Made by a program: the position numbers and the translations under genes
Notes under the pieces: generated by a model
What the model was told of the DNA's origin: nothing
Databases searched by the model: none
Seen by the model: only the letters and a program-made list of their open reading frames with translations
In this document: positions 32,273-38,232 of the stretch, in pieces
Layout of the letters: each line of letters starts with the position of its first letter
Position numbering within the stretch: position 1 is the stretch's first letter
Assembly: GCA_943359455.1 (NCBI GenBank)
Contig: CALRHL010000008.1
Span: forward strand, 1-41,353
DNA: 41,353 nt
Source: Candidatus Uhrbacteria bacterium RIFOXYB12_FULL_58_10
GTDB taxonomy: Bacteria > Patescibacteriota > Patescibacteriia > UBA9934 > GWF2-40-263
Direction of reading: 5' to 3'

Positions 32273-33757
32273 ATGCTCACAAAAATCGATCAGTTCCTCA
32301 ACAACATCACGATGTACCGCCTTATGCTGTACGTTCTTGCGATGATGTCTGCCGTTGGAATCGTGCTTGGTTTTTTTGGACGCGTTTCTGGATCAGGTCT
32401 GTCGTTGATCGGATCGTTGATCTGTTTACTGTTTGTCTGTTATGTGTCGAATACCTTGTTTGCCCGCATGACAGGAGCGGCTGTTAATGAAGAATCTTCG
32501 GCGATTACGGCATTTATTTTATTCCTAATTTTATTTCCAGCCATTCAATTGACTGATTATGGATTTATCGCTTTTGCTGGGGTTGCGGCAATGGCATCAA
32601 AATATGTCATCACGATCTACAATCGTCATCTGTTGAACCCAGCTGCCGTCGGTGCTGCTGTTGCTGGCCTGACAGGATGGGGAGCAAGTTGGTGGGTAGG
32701 GAGTGCATGGATGCTTCCCGTGGTTTTGATCGGTGGATTGCTTGTTGTACGCAAAACACGACGTGGATATTTGTTTGGGACGTTTGTATTAGCGGCCATT
32801 GCGAGTGTCTTTGTCTCTGCTTGGTGGATGGGTCGCCCGCTGTCTGTCGATCTGTTGCAAGAAGCATTTTTGTCCTGGCCGATATTGTTCTTTGGAACGA
32901 TCATGCTGACAGAACCATTCACACTTCCGCCCTCTAAGTATTGGCAAATGTCAGAGGCGGCGCTTATTGGATTATTTTTTGCCATCCCATTTCATTTTGG
33001 GGAGATTTTTTCATCACCAGAATTACTGCTTATTTTTGGGAACCTGTTTGCATGCGCGGATGGGTTTAAGCGTTTGTATCGTTTGCGCCTTGAGAAAAAA
33101 ACCGAGATTGCTCCTCAAGTCCTTGAATTTGTTTTTTCAACAGAAACAAAACCGATGTTCACTCCCGGACAATATTTTGAATGGACACTTCCACATGAAA
33201 AACCAGATACGCGCGGGAATCGTCGGACGTTCACGGTCGCATCGTCTCCGCTGGAATCCACTGTCCGTCTCGGGATCCGCATGCCGACTGAGCCAAGCAG
33301 TTTTAAGCGTGCACTGTCCGCTTTGAAAATAGGTGATGTGATGTTTGCCTCAAACGTTGGCGGCGAATTCGTCCTTCCGCGCGATCCAAAATGCAAACTC
33401 ACGTTTATCGCAGGTGGAATTGGCATCACTCCGTTTCGAAGTATGGCACAGCATATGCTCGATCAAAACCAAAAGCGTGATGCCATGCTTTTTTATGCCT
33501 GCAAAACTCCGAGCGACTTTGCATTTCAAGATGTGTTCGACCGCGCCTCTGAGTCAGGTCTTCGCTGTCTGTACGTCGCGACAGATCGAGATGGATATCT
33601 CACGCAAGAAAAAATCAAACAAGAAACCCCCGATTTTCTCGAACGCTTCTACTATCTGTCTGGTCCGCCTGGTATGGTTCAGTCGTATCAAATGCTTTTG
33701 AAAAAATTGGACGTCCCCTCATCCCAAGTTTACACAGATTATTTTCCTGGATACTAG
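32273..33757 (+). CDS. RnfD/NqrB-like membrane domain fused to ferredoxin-NAD(P)+ reductase domain
   Basis: 494 residues. Residues 1-270 hold about 8-10 membrane helices with RHLLNPAAVGAA and MLTEPFTLPPS, the segments typical of RnfD/NqrB. Residues about 275-494 form an FNR domain: RRTFTVASSP (317-326) for FAD, GGIGITPFRSM (381-391) for NAD(P)H phosphate, and YLSGPPGMV (461-469). The fusion should take electrons from cytoplasmic NAD(P)H and pass them through the membrane domain to the exported flavinylated protein encoded upstream. No other Rnf or Nqr subunit is in the window. A TIR-like fragment (GCAGAGGTCTC) follows the stop at about 33765. Confidence 0.88.
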   Translation: MLTKIDQFLNNITMYRLMLYVLAMMSAVGIVLGFFGRVSGSGLSLIGSLICLLFVCYVSNTLFARMTGAAVNEESSAITAFILFLILFPAIQLTDYGFIAFAGVAAMASKYVITIYNRHLLNPAAVGAAVAGLTGWGASWWVGSAWMLPVVLIGGLLVVRKTRRGYLFGTFVLAAIASVFVSAWWMGRPLSVDLLQEAFLSWPILFFGTIMLTEPFTLPPSKYWQMSEAALIGLFFAIPFHFGEIFSSPELLLIFGNLFACADGFKRLYRLRLEKKTEIAPQVLEFVFSTETKPMFTPGQYFEWTLPHEKPDTRGNRRTFTVASSPLESTVRLGIRMPTEPSSFKRALSALKIGDVMFASNVGGEFVLPRDPKCKLTFIAGGIGITPFRSMAQHMLDQNQKRDAMLFYACKTPSDFAFQDVFDRASESGLRCLYVATDRDGYLTQEKIKQETPDFLERFYYLSGPPGMVQSYQMLLKKLDVPSSQVYTDYFPGY

Positions 33758-33771
33758 CGGCAGAGGTCTCC

Positions 33772-34170
33772 TTACATAATCCGAAAAAGTTTCGCGATCA
33801 GTCCCATTTTTTCTGGCTTTGCTGGAGTTAGTTCTTCTAACAACACGTACTCTCCCCGTGATAATCGATACTTGAGTTTATCAACCATGAGGAGGATACG
33901 CTTATTTTCCTCTTCCAAATTCGGATTCTTATACGCCCACACATACTTGTGATTTCCTTCGCCAAGGTTTGCTTGATCAAAATGCATGTTAATCGCAAAA
34001 CCGCCTTCCAGCATTTCATGCACCATCGCGTGAAATCGAGGAAAGGCGGCTTCATGAGCTTTTCGAACAAACGTAAGTCCCATACCGTCTGTGACATGTT
34101 CGGTATAACCGAAATGACGCATCAGCGTGCGAGCGTCGGTAGGAAGTGGCCCAGCGACTGTGCAGCGCAT
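33772..34170 (-). CDS. Conserved protein of unknown function (paralogue of 38233-38622)
   Basis: 132 residues from the ATG at 34170. The start is fixed by alignment with the paralogue, in which both proteins have six residues before GPL (MRCTVAGPL / MNTFIPGPL), and by a TTGACA promoter just upstream; a longer TTG-started frame to 34206 would use the -35 box as codons. Shared positions: ARxLxRxxGYxEH, FPRxHAxV, GGxxxNxHxDQ, ExxNxRI. His and Asp residues in NMHFDQ could bind a metal (inference). Short amphipathic C-terminus (MGLIAKLFRIM). No family recognised. Confidence 0.65.
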   Translation of the reverse strand: MRCTVAGPLPTDARTLMRHFGYTEHVTDGMGLTFVRKAHEAAFPRFHAMVHEMLEGGFAINMHFDQANLGEGNHKYVWAYKNPNLEEENKRILLMVDKLKYRLSRGEYVLLEELTPAKPEKMGLIAKLFRIM

Positions 34171-34178
34171 ATACTCAT

Positions 34179-34206
34179 AACGTACCTCATCGTGATTGTG
34201 TGTCAA
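34179..34206 (-). promoter_or_regulatory. Promoter for the gene at 33772-34170
   Basis: On the minus strand: -35 TTGACA (34201-34206, perfect), 16-bp spacer, -10 TACGTT (34179-34184), then 8 nt to the ATG at 34170. Predicts a leaderless mRNA. Confidence 0.6.
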
Positions 34207-34227
34207 GTATTCTGATGTGGATAAGGA

Positions 34228-34243
34228 GACTTTTGCAGAGGCC
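34228..34243. repeat. Solo terminal repeat of the MITE family
   Basis: GACTTTTGCAGAGGCC matches the right end of the 161-bp elements (GACTTTTGCAGAGGTCC) with one change. The rest of an element is absent. It lies between two divergent genes, just upstream of the -10 at 34251. A shorter similar fragment (GCAGAGGTCTC) sits at about 33765-33775, on the other side of gene 33772-34170. Confidence 0.55.
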
Positions 34244-34250
34244 TTTAGAG

Positions 34251-34256
34251 TATACT
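34251..34256 (+). promoter_or_regulatory. -10 box for the fatty-acid-hydroxylase-like gene
   Basis: TATACT, 8 nt before the ATG at 34265. No SD is present, so a leaderless start is likely. The upstream half of the promoter falls in the MITE-end fragment. Confidence 0.5.
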
Positions 34257-34264
34257 TGTTTTGT

Positions 34265-34984
34265 ATGATTCAACTCGCCATCATTTGTCTTGCAGCGATT
34301 CTCTTTTTTACGATCGAGCATATCCGTCCTGGTCGTGTTCTCCCCAATGCGCCTGGATGGTATGTGCGTGCAATTACTCTAAACGCGTTTCAGTTCTCTC
34401 TTGTCTTCATCGCGGGCTCCACATGGAATAAATGGTTTCAAGAATCCTCCCTATTTTCGTTCTCAGGATTCACTCATCCAATCCTCGAAGGCATCTTCTA
34501 CTGGTTCATCGGCACCTTCGTCTTTTACTGGTGGCATCGTCTCCGACATCAACCGGGTTGGTGGAAGGTTTTTCATCAAATTCATCACAGTCCAACGCGT
34601 ATTGAAACACTCACGGCTTTTTACAAACACCCTTTCGAGATGGTCGTGAACTCTGTTCTCATCAGTTTTATTATTTTCGTCATGTTCGGCGGATCCATCC
34701 AAGCGGCAGCATGGTACAACGTTTTCGCCGTGCTCGGAGAATTTTTCTATCACATGAACGTCCAGACGCCACACTGGTTCGGCTACTTCATCCAACGCCC
34801 CGAACACCACTCCATCCACCACGCCCGCGGCATTCACCACTACAATTTCGCCGACATCACCTGGTGGGACCGCTTGTTCGGAACGTTCCGCGAGACAGAC
34901 CAGTTTGCTGTTGCGTGCGGATTTGAAGATTATAAGGAAGAACGAATTGGTGAGATGATTGGAATGAGGGATGTCTTGAAATGA
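34265..34984 (+). CDS. Fatty acid hydroxylase / sterol desaturase superfamily membrane protein
   Basis: 239 residues from the ATG at 34265. About four membrane segments and the eight-His di-iron pattern: HRLRH, HQIHH and the EHHSIHH...HH cluster. The family hydroxylates or desaturates lipids with a di-iron centre and O2. If the organism is anaerobic, the reaction may differ. An in-frame ATG at 34196 would overlap the promoter and the MITE end and is not used. Convergent with the next gene. Confidence 0.88.
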   Translation: MIQLAIICLAAILFFTIEHIRPGRVLPNAPGWYVRAITLNAFQFSLVFIAGSTWNKWFQESSLFSFSGFTHPILEGIFYWFIGTFVFYWWHRLRHQPGWWKVFHQIHHSPTRIETLTAFYKHPFEMVVNSVLISFIIFVMFGGSIQAAAWYNVFAVLGEFFYHMNVQTPHWFGYFIQRPEHHSIHHARGIHHYNFADITWWDRLFGTFRETDQFAVACGFEDYKEERIGEMIGMRDVLK

Positions 34985-35005
34985 AAAACACACCAGTACG
35001 GTGCG
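34984..35005 (-). terminator. Intrinsic terminator of the gene at 35006-35545
   Basis: Stem CACACC (34989-34994) / GGTGCG (35000-35005), one G.T pair, 5-nt loop; on the minus strand followed by TTTTT (A at 34984-34988). Lies directly at the stop codon. Confidence 0.65.
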
Positions 35006-35545
35006 TTAGATGCGGTGAACTTGTTCGTCGATGTCGAACGTGATTTTGAGTTCGGCTGACCAGGGAATGTTGGCGTGAAGGATTTTTGCTGCTTCCTTGA
35101 TCCAGAGGTACTTATCGCGCAGAACATGTGACGGAAGGAATCGTTTTTCTGATCGGTCGTACGGCATACCAAGAAAAATCGTCACAGATCCGTCGTCATC
35201 GTATTCGAATCGAACCGCGGTGACTTCGTAGTCCAGAAGAGTCGTCTGGTTGAGAGCGTCAACCGCCTTACTCGCATCGATCGTCACCAGACAATCTAGC
35301 CAATGTCGGATTGCATGTTCCTCCGCGCTTTCTTCTTCCTGATCAGCCTTCCATCGCTTCTTCTTAGCTTTCAGATAGGCGGCGATTCGATCAGGAATCG
35401 ATATTTCGACCGATCGACGAGCCACCGTCCCATCCTCTTTCAGGACAGCCACTCCAGGTGGTTCAGATCGAGCAACCGTTCCAAACGGCGTTCGTTCAGG
35501 ATAGTGTGCGCCTACAAGTGGGGTCAAGCCGTAAGTTTTGGACAT
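35006..35545 (-). CDS. Hypothetical protein
   Basis: 179 residues from the ATG at 35545, with GAAGG 5 nt upstream as Shine-Dalgarno. Soluble, acidic/basic mixed; a helical middle (IPDRIAAYLKAKKKRWKADQEEESAEEHAIRHWLD) and a beta-rich C-terminal half (VRFEYDDDGSVTIFLGMPY). No family recognised. Own promoter and terminator, so a single-gene unit. Confidence 0.6.
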   Translation of the reverse strand: MSKTYGLTPLVGAHYPERTPFGTVARSEPPGVAVLKEDGTVARRSVEISIPDRIAAYLKAKKKRWKADQEEESAEEHAIRHWLDCLVTIDASKAVDALNQTTLLDYEVTAVRFEYDDDGSVTIFLGMPYDRSEKRFLPSHVLRDKYLWIKEAAKILHANIPWSAELKITFDIDEQVHRI

Positions 35546-35568
35546 GGAGCCTTCTTTGACTGAACAGG

Positions 35569-35597
35569 AGAATAGCAATTTGTAGAGAAAAAGACAA
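35569..35597 (-). promoter_or_regulatory. Promoter for the gene at 35006-35545
   Basis: On the minus strand: -35 TTGTCT (35592-35597), 17-bp spacer, -10 TATTCT (35569-35574). Start point about 35562, giving a ~17-nt leader that includes the GAAGG site. Confidence 0.55.
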
Positions 35598-35631
35598 CAC
35601 ATCTATCTGCCAACACTCAGTGTTGGACGAC

Positions 35632-36090
35632 TCAAAGTGCAACAGCATCCTCTGATAGGTGTTCTACAAATTCTTTTGCTGGAAGCGATCCAGTGCCTTC
35701 GGAAATTGCTTTTGTGAGACGATGCATTCCGTCGATGATAACCCTTCGATGAAGGAGAATAGGGAATTGGGTGTCGCTGTGCATTATTTTTTTAACGTGC
35801 TCTGTCCATGCAGGATAAATTTCACAAACTGTTTTCCAGTCACGATGGTTCTGTTCAAACGCTTCCAAAAGATCACTCGGACCAATCGATTCACCGTTTG
35901 CATCGTTCCAGTATCTGCCTTTCAGAATATCTTTCAATAGAGAACGATCAGACAAATCAAATCTCTGGACAGGAAGCGATTCACTTGCTGCAATGAGCTT
36001 GTAGACATCGTATTGTCGTCCGTCAAATTCAGCCGTATGTCGTTTTGTCTGAACAAGTTGATCAGGACACGGAGTTTGTGATTCAGTCAT
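35632..36090 (-). CDS. Protein with ParB/sulfiredoxin-like DGxHR motif
   Basis: 152 residues from the ATG at 36090. The C-terminal part HRRVIIDGMHRLTKAISEG carries the DGxHRxxA signature of the ParB/Srx superfamily (nucleotide-binding or nuclease domain). The N-terminal half (DVYKLIAASESLPVQRFDLSD and IGPSDLLEAFEQNHRDW) is compatible with that fold. The frame stays open to 36291, but that part is antisense to the degenerate tRNA. No ParA is present, so a plasmid-partition role is not supported. Confidence 0.6.
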   Translation of the reverse strand: MTESQTPCPDQLVQTKRHTAEFDGRQYDVYKLIAASESLPVQRFDLSDRSLLKDILKGRYWNDANGESIGPSDLLEAFEQNHRDWKTVCEIYPAWTEHVKKIMHSDTQFPILLHRRVIIDGMHRLTKAISEGTGSLPAKEFVEHLSEDAVAL

Positions 36091-36099
36091 AGTGATTTG

Positions 36100-36105
36100 A
36101 CTATA
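36100..36105 (-). promoter_or_regulatory. -10 box for the ParB-like gene
   Basis: On the minus strand TATAGT lies 9 nt before the ATG at 36090; TCGACC 18 bp further upstream is a possible -35. It overlaps a small hairpin (CGACC / GGTCG, 36114-36128). Confidence 0.45.
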
Positions 36106-36146
36106 ACATAAAACGACCTTATGGGTCGATTTTATCTGTGGCGGAG

Positions 36147-36170
36147 CCACGTCGTTCGCGAACGACGTGG
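36147..36170. repeat. 24-bp perfect palindrome at the 3' end of the degenerate tRNA-Ser
   Basis: CCACGTCGTTCG joined to its exact reverse complement. It is flanked on both sides by GGCGGAG (36140-36146 and 36169-36175), the latter being the tRNA 3'-end sequence CTCCGCC in reverse. This looks like a short palindrome inserted at or copied from a tRNA end. Confidence 0.6.
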
Positions 36171-36240
36171 CGGAGAGGGAGAAATTCGAACTCTTGGAAC
36201 CTTGCGGTTCACACGCTTTCCAAGTGTGCACTCTAGGCCT
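36168..36240 (-). pseudogene. Degenerate tRNA-Ser(GGA) fragment
   Basis: On the minus strand the region matches the intact tRNA-Ser (37654-37741) from the D-stem to the 3' CCA: GAGGCCTAG, anticodon loop TTGGAAA, variable arm GAACCGCAAGGTTC, TTCGAAT and CCTCTCCGCCA. The 5' acceptor strand is replaced by unrelated sequence, the anticodon stem has an A-C mismatch and the T-stem has a mismatch and a wobble. It cannot form an acceptor stem and is not functional as it stands. Confidence 0.75.
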
Positions 36241-36284
36241 CACCCAGATACCAACACCTGGTGTTGGATGGATTGTAAAAATTA

Positions 36285-36320
36285 TACCCAAATTTTGTTA
36301 AGGTTGATAAAATTTGGGTG
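36285..36320. repeat. 36-bp palindrome, copy C
   Basis: Arms TACCCAAATTTT / AAAATTTGGGTG with inner TTAAG / GTTGAT. Same length and layout as copies A and B around the Cas2-like gene 16 kb away, and like copy A followed by TGTA-type bases. It stands in a gene-free stretch next to the degenerate tRNA and MITE copy 3. Confidence 0.75.
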
Positions 36321-36375
36321 TAGTCGTTTTGAGATTGAAAACAAAACAGTTTCACTTTGTTGAGTTTTGTCTCTA

Positions 36376-36536
36376 GGGACCTCTGCAAAAGTCATGCACG
36401 GCTTCAAATCAGCCATATTCGCACGACACGCATTCACGATTCCTCAATGATATCTGCATATCACCTCGAAATCGTTCATGCGTGTCGTGCGAATCTGTCT
36501 CGATTTGACCTCGCACATGACTTTTGCAGAGGTCCC
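36376..36536. mobile_element. MITE-like palindromic element, copy 3
   Basis: 161 bp with both ends GGGACCTCTGCAAAAGTC, flanked by a TCTA duplication (36372-36375 and 36537-36540). Nearly identical to copy 2 read in reverse complement. It ends 6 bp before the stop codon of the LysM protein gene and may now serve as its 3' hairpin. Confidence 0.9.
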
Positions 36537-36542
36537 TCTACT

Positions 36543-37502
36543 TTATTCCGAGTCCAATGTGATTATTTCGTGAGTCCAGCTTTGATCGTCGTGTCTTGCA
36601 TCAAACGATATTGTCCCATTTTCTTGTTTCAAATTTTCGAGATAGTTGTATAGAAGGTCGTCTTGATGGTTTACAACAACTCGCCATTCACCATGTATTT
36701 GTGCTCGATAAACTAATGTTTGATCGTCGAACCAGAAGAGTGAATCGATGTAACTGTACAGCTGACTATTACCAATACTTGAAAGGATGAGAAATTGTTC
36801 AGGATCTGTGCCAATATTATTGCGAACAGCATACTGCGAGCCATCTGCACTGTATGTGAGCAGCTTGTAGTCGTAACCAGAGCCAAGGTATTCGTTTGCT
36901 TTTCCATTTACAACAAATTGATAACCATGAGTTTCTTCAGAATCGTTCTCATCCTGCAATTTAGCCAGATAGGAAATATTTCTTCCATCCGTACTTGCAC
37001 GCAAATGCTTCACAAATGCATAAGGTCCGGCATACATTTCATTTCCACTGTTTAAAACGCCGTCACCATTATAGTTTCTTGACCAAGTAATCAGTTGACC
37101 TGTGTTTGGATGTACAACAGCTGAGCCGTCTACGAAGCGATAATTCGTATGTGGAACAAGACGAGAAGTGTTGAAATTAATCTTTGTACCAATCTGCAGT
37201 TTTCGCGGATCAGCAAGATAATCCGTTACATTCCGTGTTCTTCGGTACTCGTATGAAACATCAAGTTCTTTCCATTTTGTACCAGATCCAAGATAGAAAT
37301 CTGAAATCGCCCATAACGTATCGCCTGATTCAACCGTATAGCAGACATTGTCCTCATCAAAGGAAGCATCAAAATCTTGTGGACCATGACAATAGGATAA
37401 ACCCTCAATCGGCACAGCAGCATGGACGGAATCAGAAAATATAAAAATTCCACAAAATAACAATGAAAATAGACCGCTTGTCCTTATCAACCAATTTTTC
37501 AT
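36543..37502 (-). CDS. Secreted LysM-domain protein
   Basis: 319 residues from the ATG at 37502. N-terminal signal peptide (about 1-28, ending SVHAA). LysM domain at about 54-110: YTVESGDTLWAISDFYLGSGTKWKEL and DPRKLQIGTKI, which binds peptidoglycan or other GlcNAc polymers. The remaining ~200 residues are beta-rich with repeated GxxxYxVxN-like segments (HGYQFVVNGKANEYLGSG, GSQYAVRNNIGTDPEQ, GEWRVVVNHQDD) suggestive of a beta-propeller-like fold. Promoter directly upstream. Confidence 0.8.
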   Translation of the reverse strand: MKNWLIRTSGLFSLLFCGIFIFSDSVHAAVPIEGLSYCHGPQDFDASFDEDNVCYTVESGDTLWAISDFYLGSGTKWKELDVSYEYRRTRNVTDYLADPRKLQIGTKINFNTSRLVPHTNYRFVDGSAVVHPNTGQLITWSRNYNGDGVLNSGNEMYAGPYAFVKHLRASTDGRNISYLAKLQDENDSEETHGYQFVVNGKANEYLGSGYDYKLLTYSADGSQYAVRNNIGTDPEQFLILSSIGNSQLYSYIDSLFWFDDQTLVYRAQIHGEWRVVVNHQDDLLYNYLENLKQENGTISFDARHDDQSWTHEIITLDSE

Positions 37503-37510
37503 AGGAACAA

Positions 37511-37539
37511 AAACTAGCATATTTTTGTTCCTCAGTCAA
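37511..37539 (-). promoter_or_regulatory. Promoter for the LysM gene, inside an 11-bp-arm hairpin
   Basis: On the minus strand: -35 TTGACT (37534-37539), 17-bp spacer, -10 TAGTTT (37511-37516), 8 nt to the ATG. The inverted repeat AGGAACAAAAA / TTTTTGTTCCT (37503-37532) covers the -10 and spacer and may be an operator. Confidence 0.6.
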
Positions 37540-37543
37540 GGCC

Positions 37544-37572
37544 TCGACAGATTTTCTGACCACAGTTATAAT
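37544..37572 (+). promoter_or_regulatory. Promoter of the tRNA-Ser gene
   Basis: -35 TCGACA (37544-37549), exact 17-bp spacer, -10 TATAAT (37567-37572), a near-consensus promoter pointing at the tRNA 82 bp downstream. Back to back with the LysM promoter. Confidence 0.75.
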
Positions 37573-37590
37573 CCTCCCAAGTCTCATTTT

Positions 37591-37653
37591 GGAGAGGTCG
37601 CATATCCCGCAAAGCGGGACCCCGCTTTGCGGGGGAGACCTCTGAACATTCAT
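37591..37653 (+). repeat. Duplicated tRNA-Ser 5' end followed by GC-rich hairpin
   Basis: GGAGAGGTCGCATA at 37591-37604 is identical to the first 14 nt of the tRNA at 37654. Between them lies a perfect 13-bp hairpin CCCGCAAAGCGGG / CCCGCTTTGCGGG (37606-37633) and GAGACCTCT, which can pair with AGAGGTC of the duplicated tRNA end. The unit of 63 bp thus looks like an insertion in a tRNA gene that duplicated its 5' end. Confidence 0.65.
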
Positions 37654-37741
37654 GGAGAGGTCGCATAGAGGCCTAGTGCGCACGCTTGGAAAGCGTGTGA
37701 ACCGCAAGGTTCCGAGAGTTCGAATCTCTCCCTCTCCGCCA
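37654..37741 (+). tRNA. tRNA-Ser (anticodon GGA)
   Basis: Class II cloverleaf: acceptor GGAGAGG / CCTCTCC with discriminator G and encoded CCA (37739-37741), anticodon stem CACGC / GCGTG with loop TTGGAAA (anticodon GGA, reading UCC/UCU), long variable arm GAACC-GCAA-GGTTC, and T-arm GAGAG-TTCGAAT-CTCTC. All stems are fully paired, so this is the functional copy. Confidence 0.95.
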
Positions 37742-37869
37742 CCCTACGCTAAAGCTTCGGGTGGCTTTCAGCCATCTGTTGAAGATTTAGCGTAGGGTGT
37801 CACCCATAGCCTTGGCGAAGGGTGGCATTGATTTGTACCCCGTTGGAGCTTCGGGTGGCTTTCAGCCAT
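37740..37869 (+). repeat. Structured repeats between tRNA-Ser and the GIY-YIG gene
   Basis: Inverted repeat CACCCTACGCTAAA (37740-37753) / TTTAGCGTAGGGTG (37786-37799) begins inside the tRNA CCA. The 23-bp sequence starting AGCTTCGGGTGGC occurs twice as a direct repeat (37753-37775 and 37847-37869), each time with an internal GGCT/AGCC hairpin. The second copy ends 15 bp before the GIY-YIG start codon. No T-tract follows. Confidence 0.7.
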
Positions 37870-37884
37870 TAACCGAATCCAAGT

Positions 37885-38124
37885 ATGCATCATGTTTACA
37901 TATTGAAGTTAGCAAACGGAAAATTTTACACCGGTTCTACTCCTGACATGAAACGAAGGCTACTGGAACACCAGTCAGGAAAGAACATTTCTACGAAAGA
38001 CTTTTGGCCACTAAAACTCGTCTGGTACTGTTCCTTTCCAACACGCTTACAAGCGAGACGATTTGAAAACTATCTCAAAGCCGGATCTGGCCACGCATTT
38101 AGAAATAAGCACTTGGTTTCGTAA
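37885..38124 (+). CDS. GIY-YIG nuclease domain protein
   Basis: 79 residues. HHVYILKLANGKFYTGST is the VYI...YTG version of the GIY-YIG motif; MKRRLLEHQSGK contains the catalytic Arg and the following His, and RRFENYLKAGSGHAFRNKHL the conserved Glu and C-terminal motif. A minimal stand-alone domain (UPF0213-like), presumed DNA endonuclease. It follows tRNA-Ser and its repeats by 144 bp. The relation to those repeats is an inference. Confidence 0.85.
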   Translation: MHHVYILKLANGKFYTGSTPDMKRRLLEHQSGKNISTKDFWPLKLVWYCSFPTRLQARRFENYLKAGSGHAFRNKHLVS

Positions 38125-38160
38125 TGCCACTCTCTTCGCGTGGTTATTTTGTAATGATAG

Positions 38161-38214
38161 TGTCGTGCGTATCTGTCTCGATTTGACCTCGCACATGACT
38201 TTTGCAGAGGTCCC
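38161..38214. mobile_element. MITE-like element, copy 4 (right half only)
   Basis: 54 bp matching the right third of copy 3 with one difference and ending in the intact terminal repeat GACTTTTGCAGAGGTCCC. The left part is missing, so this is a truncated copy. It abuts the promoter of gene 38233-38622. Confidence 0.85.
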
Positions 38215-38223
38215 TGCTACTAT
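38195..38223 (+). promoter_or_regulatory. Promoter partly formed by the MITE end
   Basis: -35 ATGACT (38195-38200) lies inside the element end; 17-bp spacer; -10 TACTAT (38218-38223); 9 nt to the ATG at 38233. The element therefore appears to contribute the -35 of this gene. Confidence 0.45.
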
Positions 38224-38232
38224 TTGATCATT

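Noticed and set aside
35632-36090. Plasmid partition system (ParB)
   Set aside because: Only a DGxHR motif is present; no ParA, no centromere-like repeats and no replication gene.
36121-36363. 80-codon frame with an EIRTLGTLRFTRFPSV-like peptide
   Set aside because: It is a translation of the degenerate tRNA-Ser; such tRNA-derived peptides are common false genes.
36357-36653. 98-codon frame starting in MITE copy 3
   Set aside because: The same peptide also appears antisense in copy 2; it is a chance frame through the palindrome.
37432-37707. 91-codon minus-strand frame across the tRNA promoter and tRNA 5' half
   Set aside because: It is antisense to the intact tRNA-Ser and its promoter, with no protein features.
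36168-37741. Integrative element bounded by tRNA-Ser att direct repeats
   Set aside because: The two tRNA copies are in opposite orientation and no integrase lies between them.
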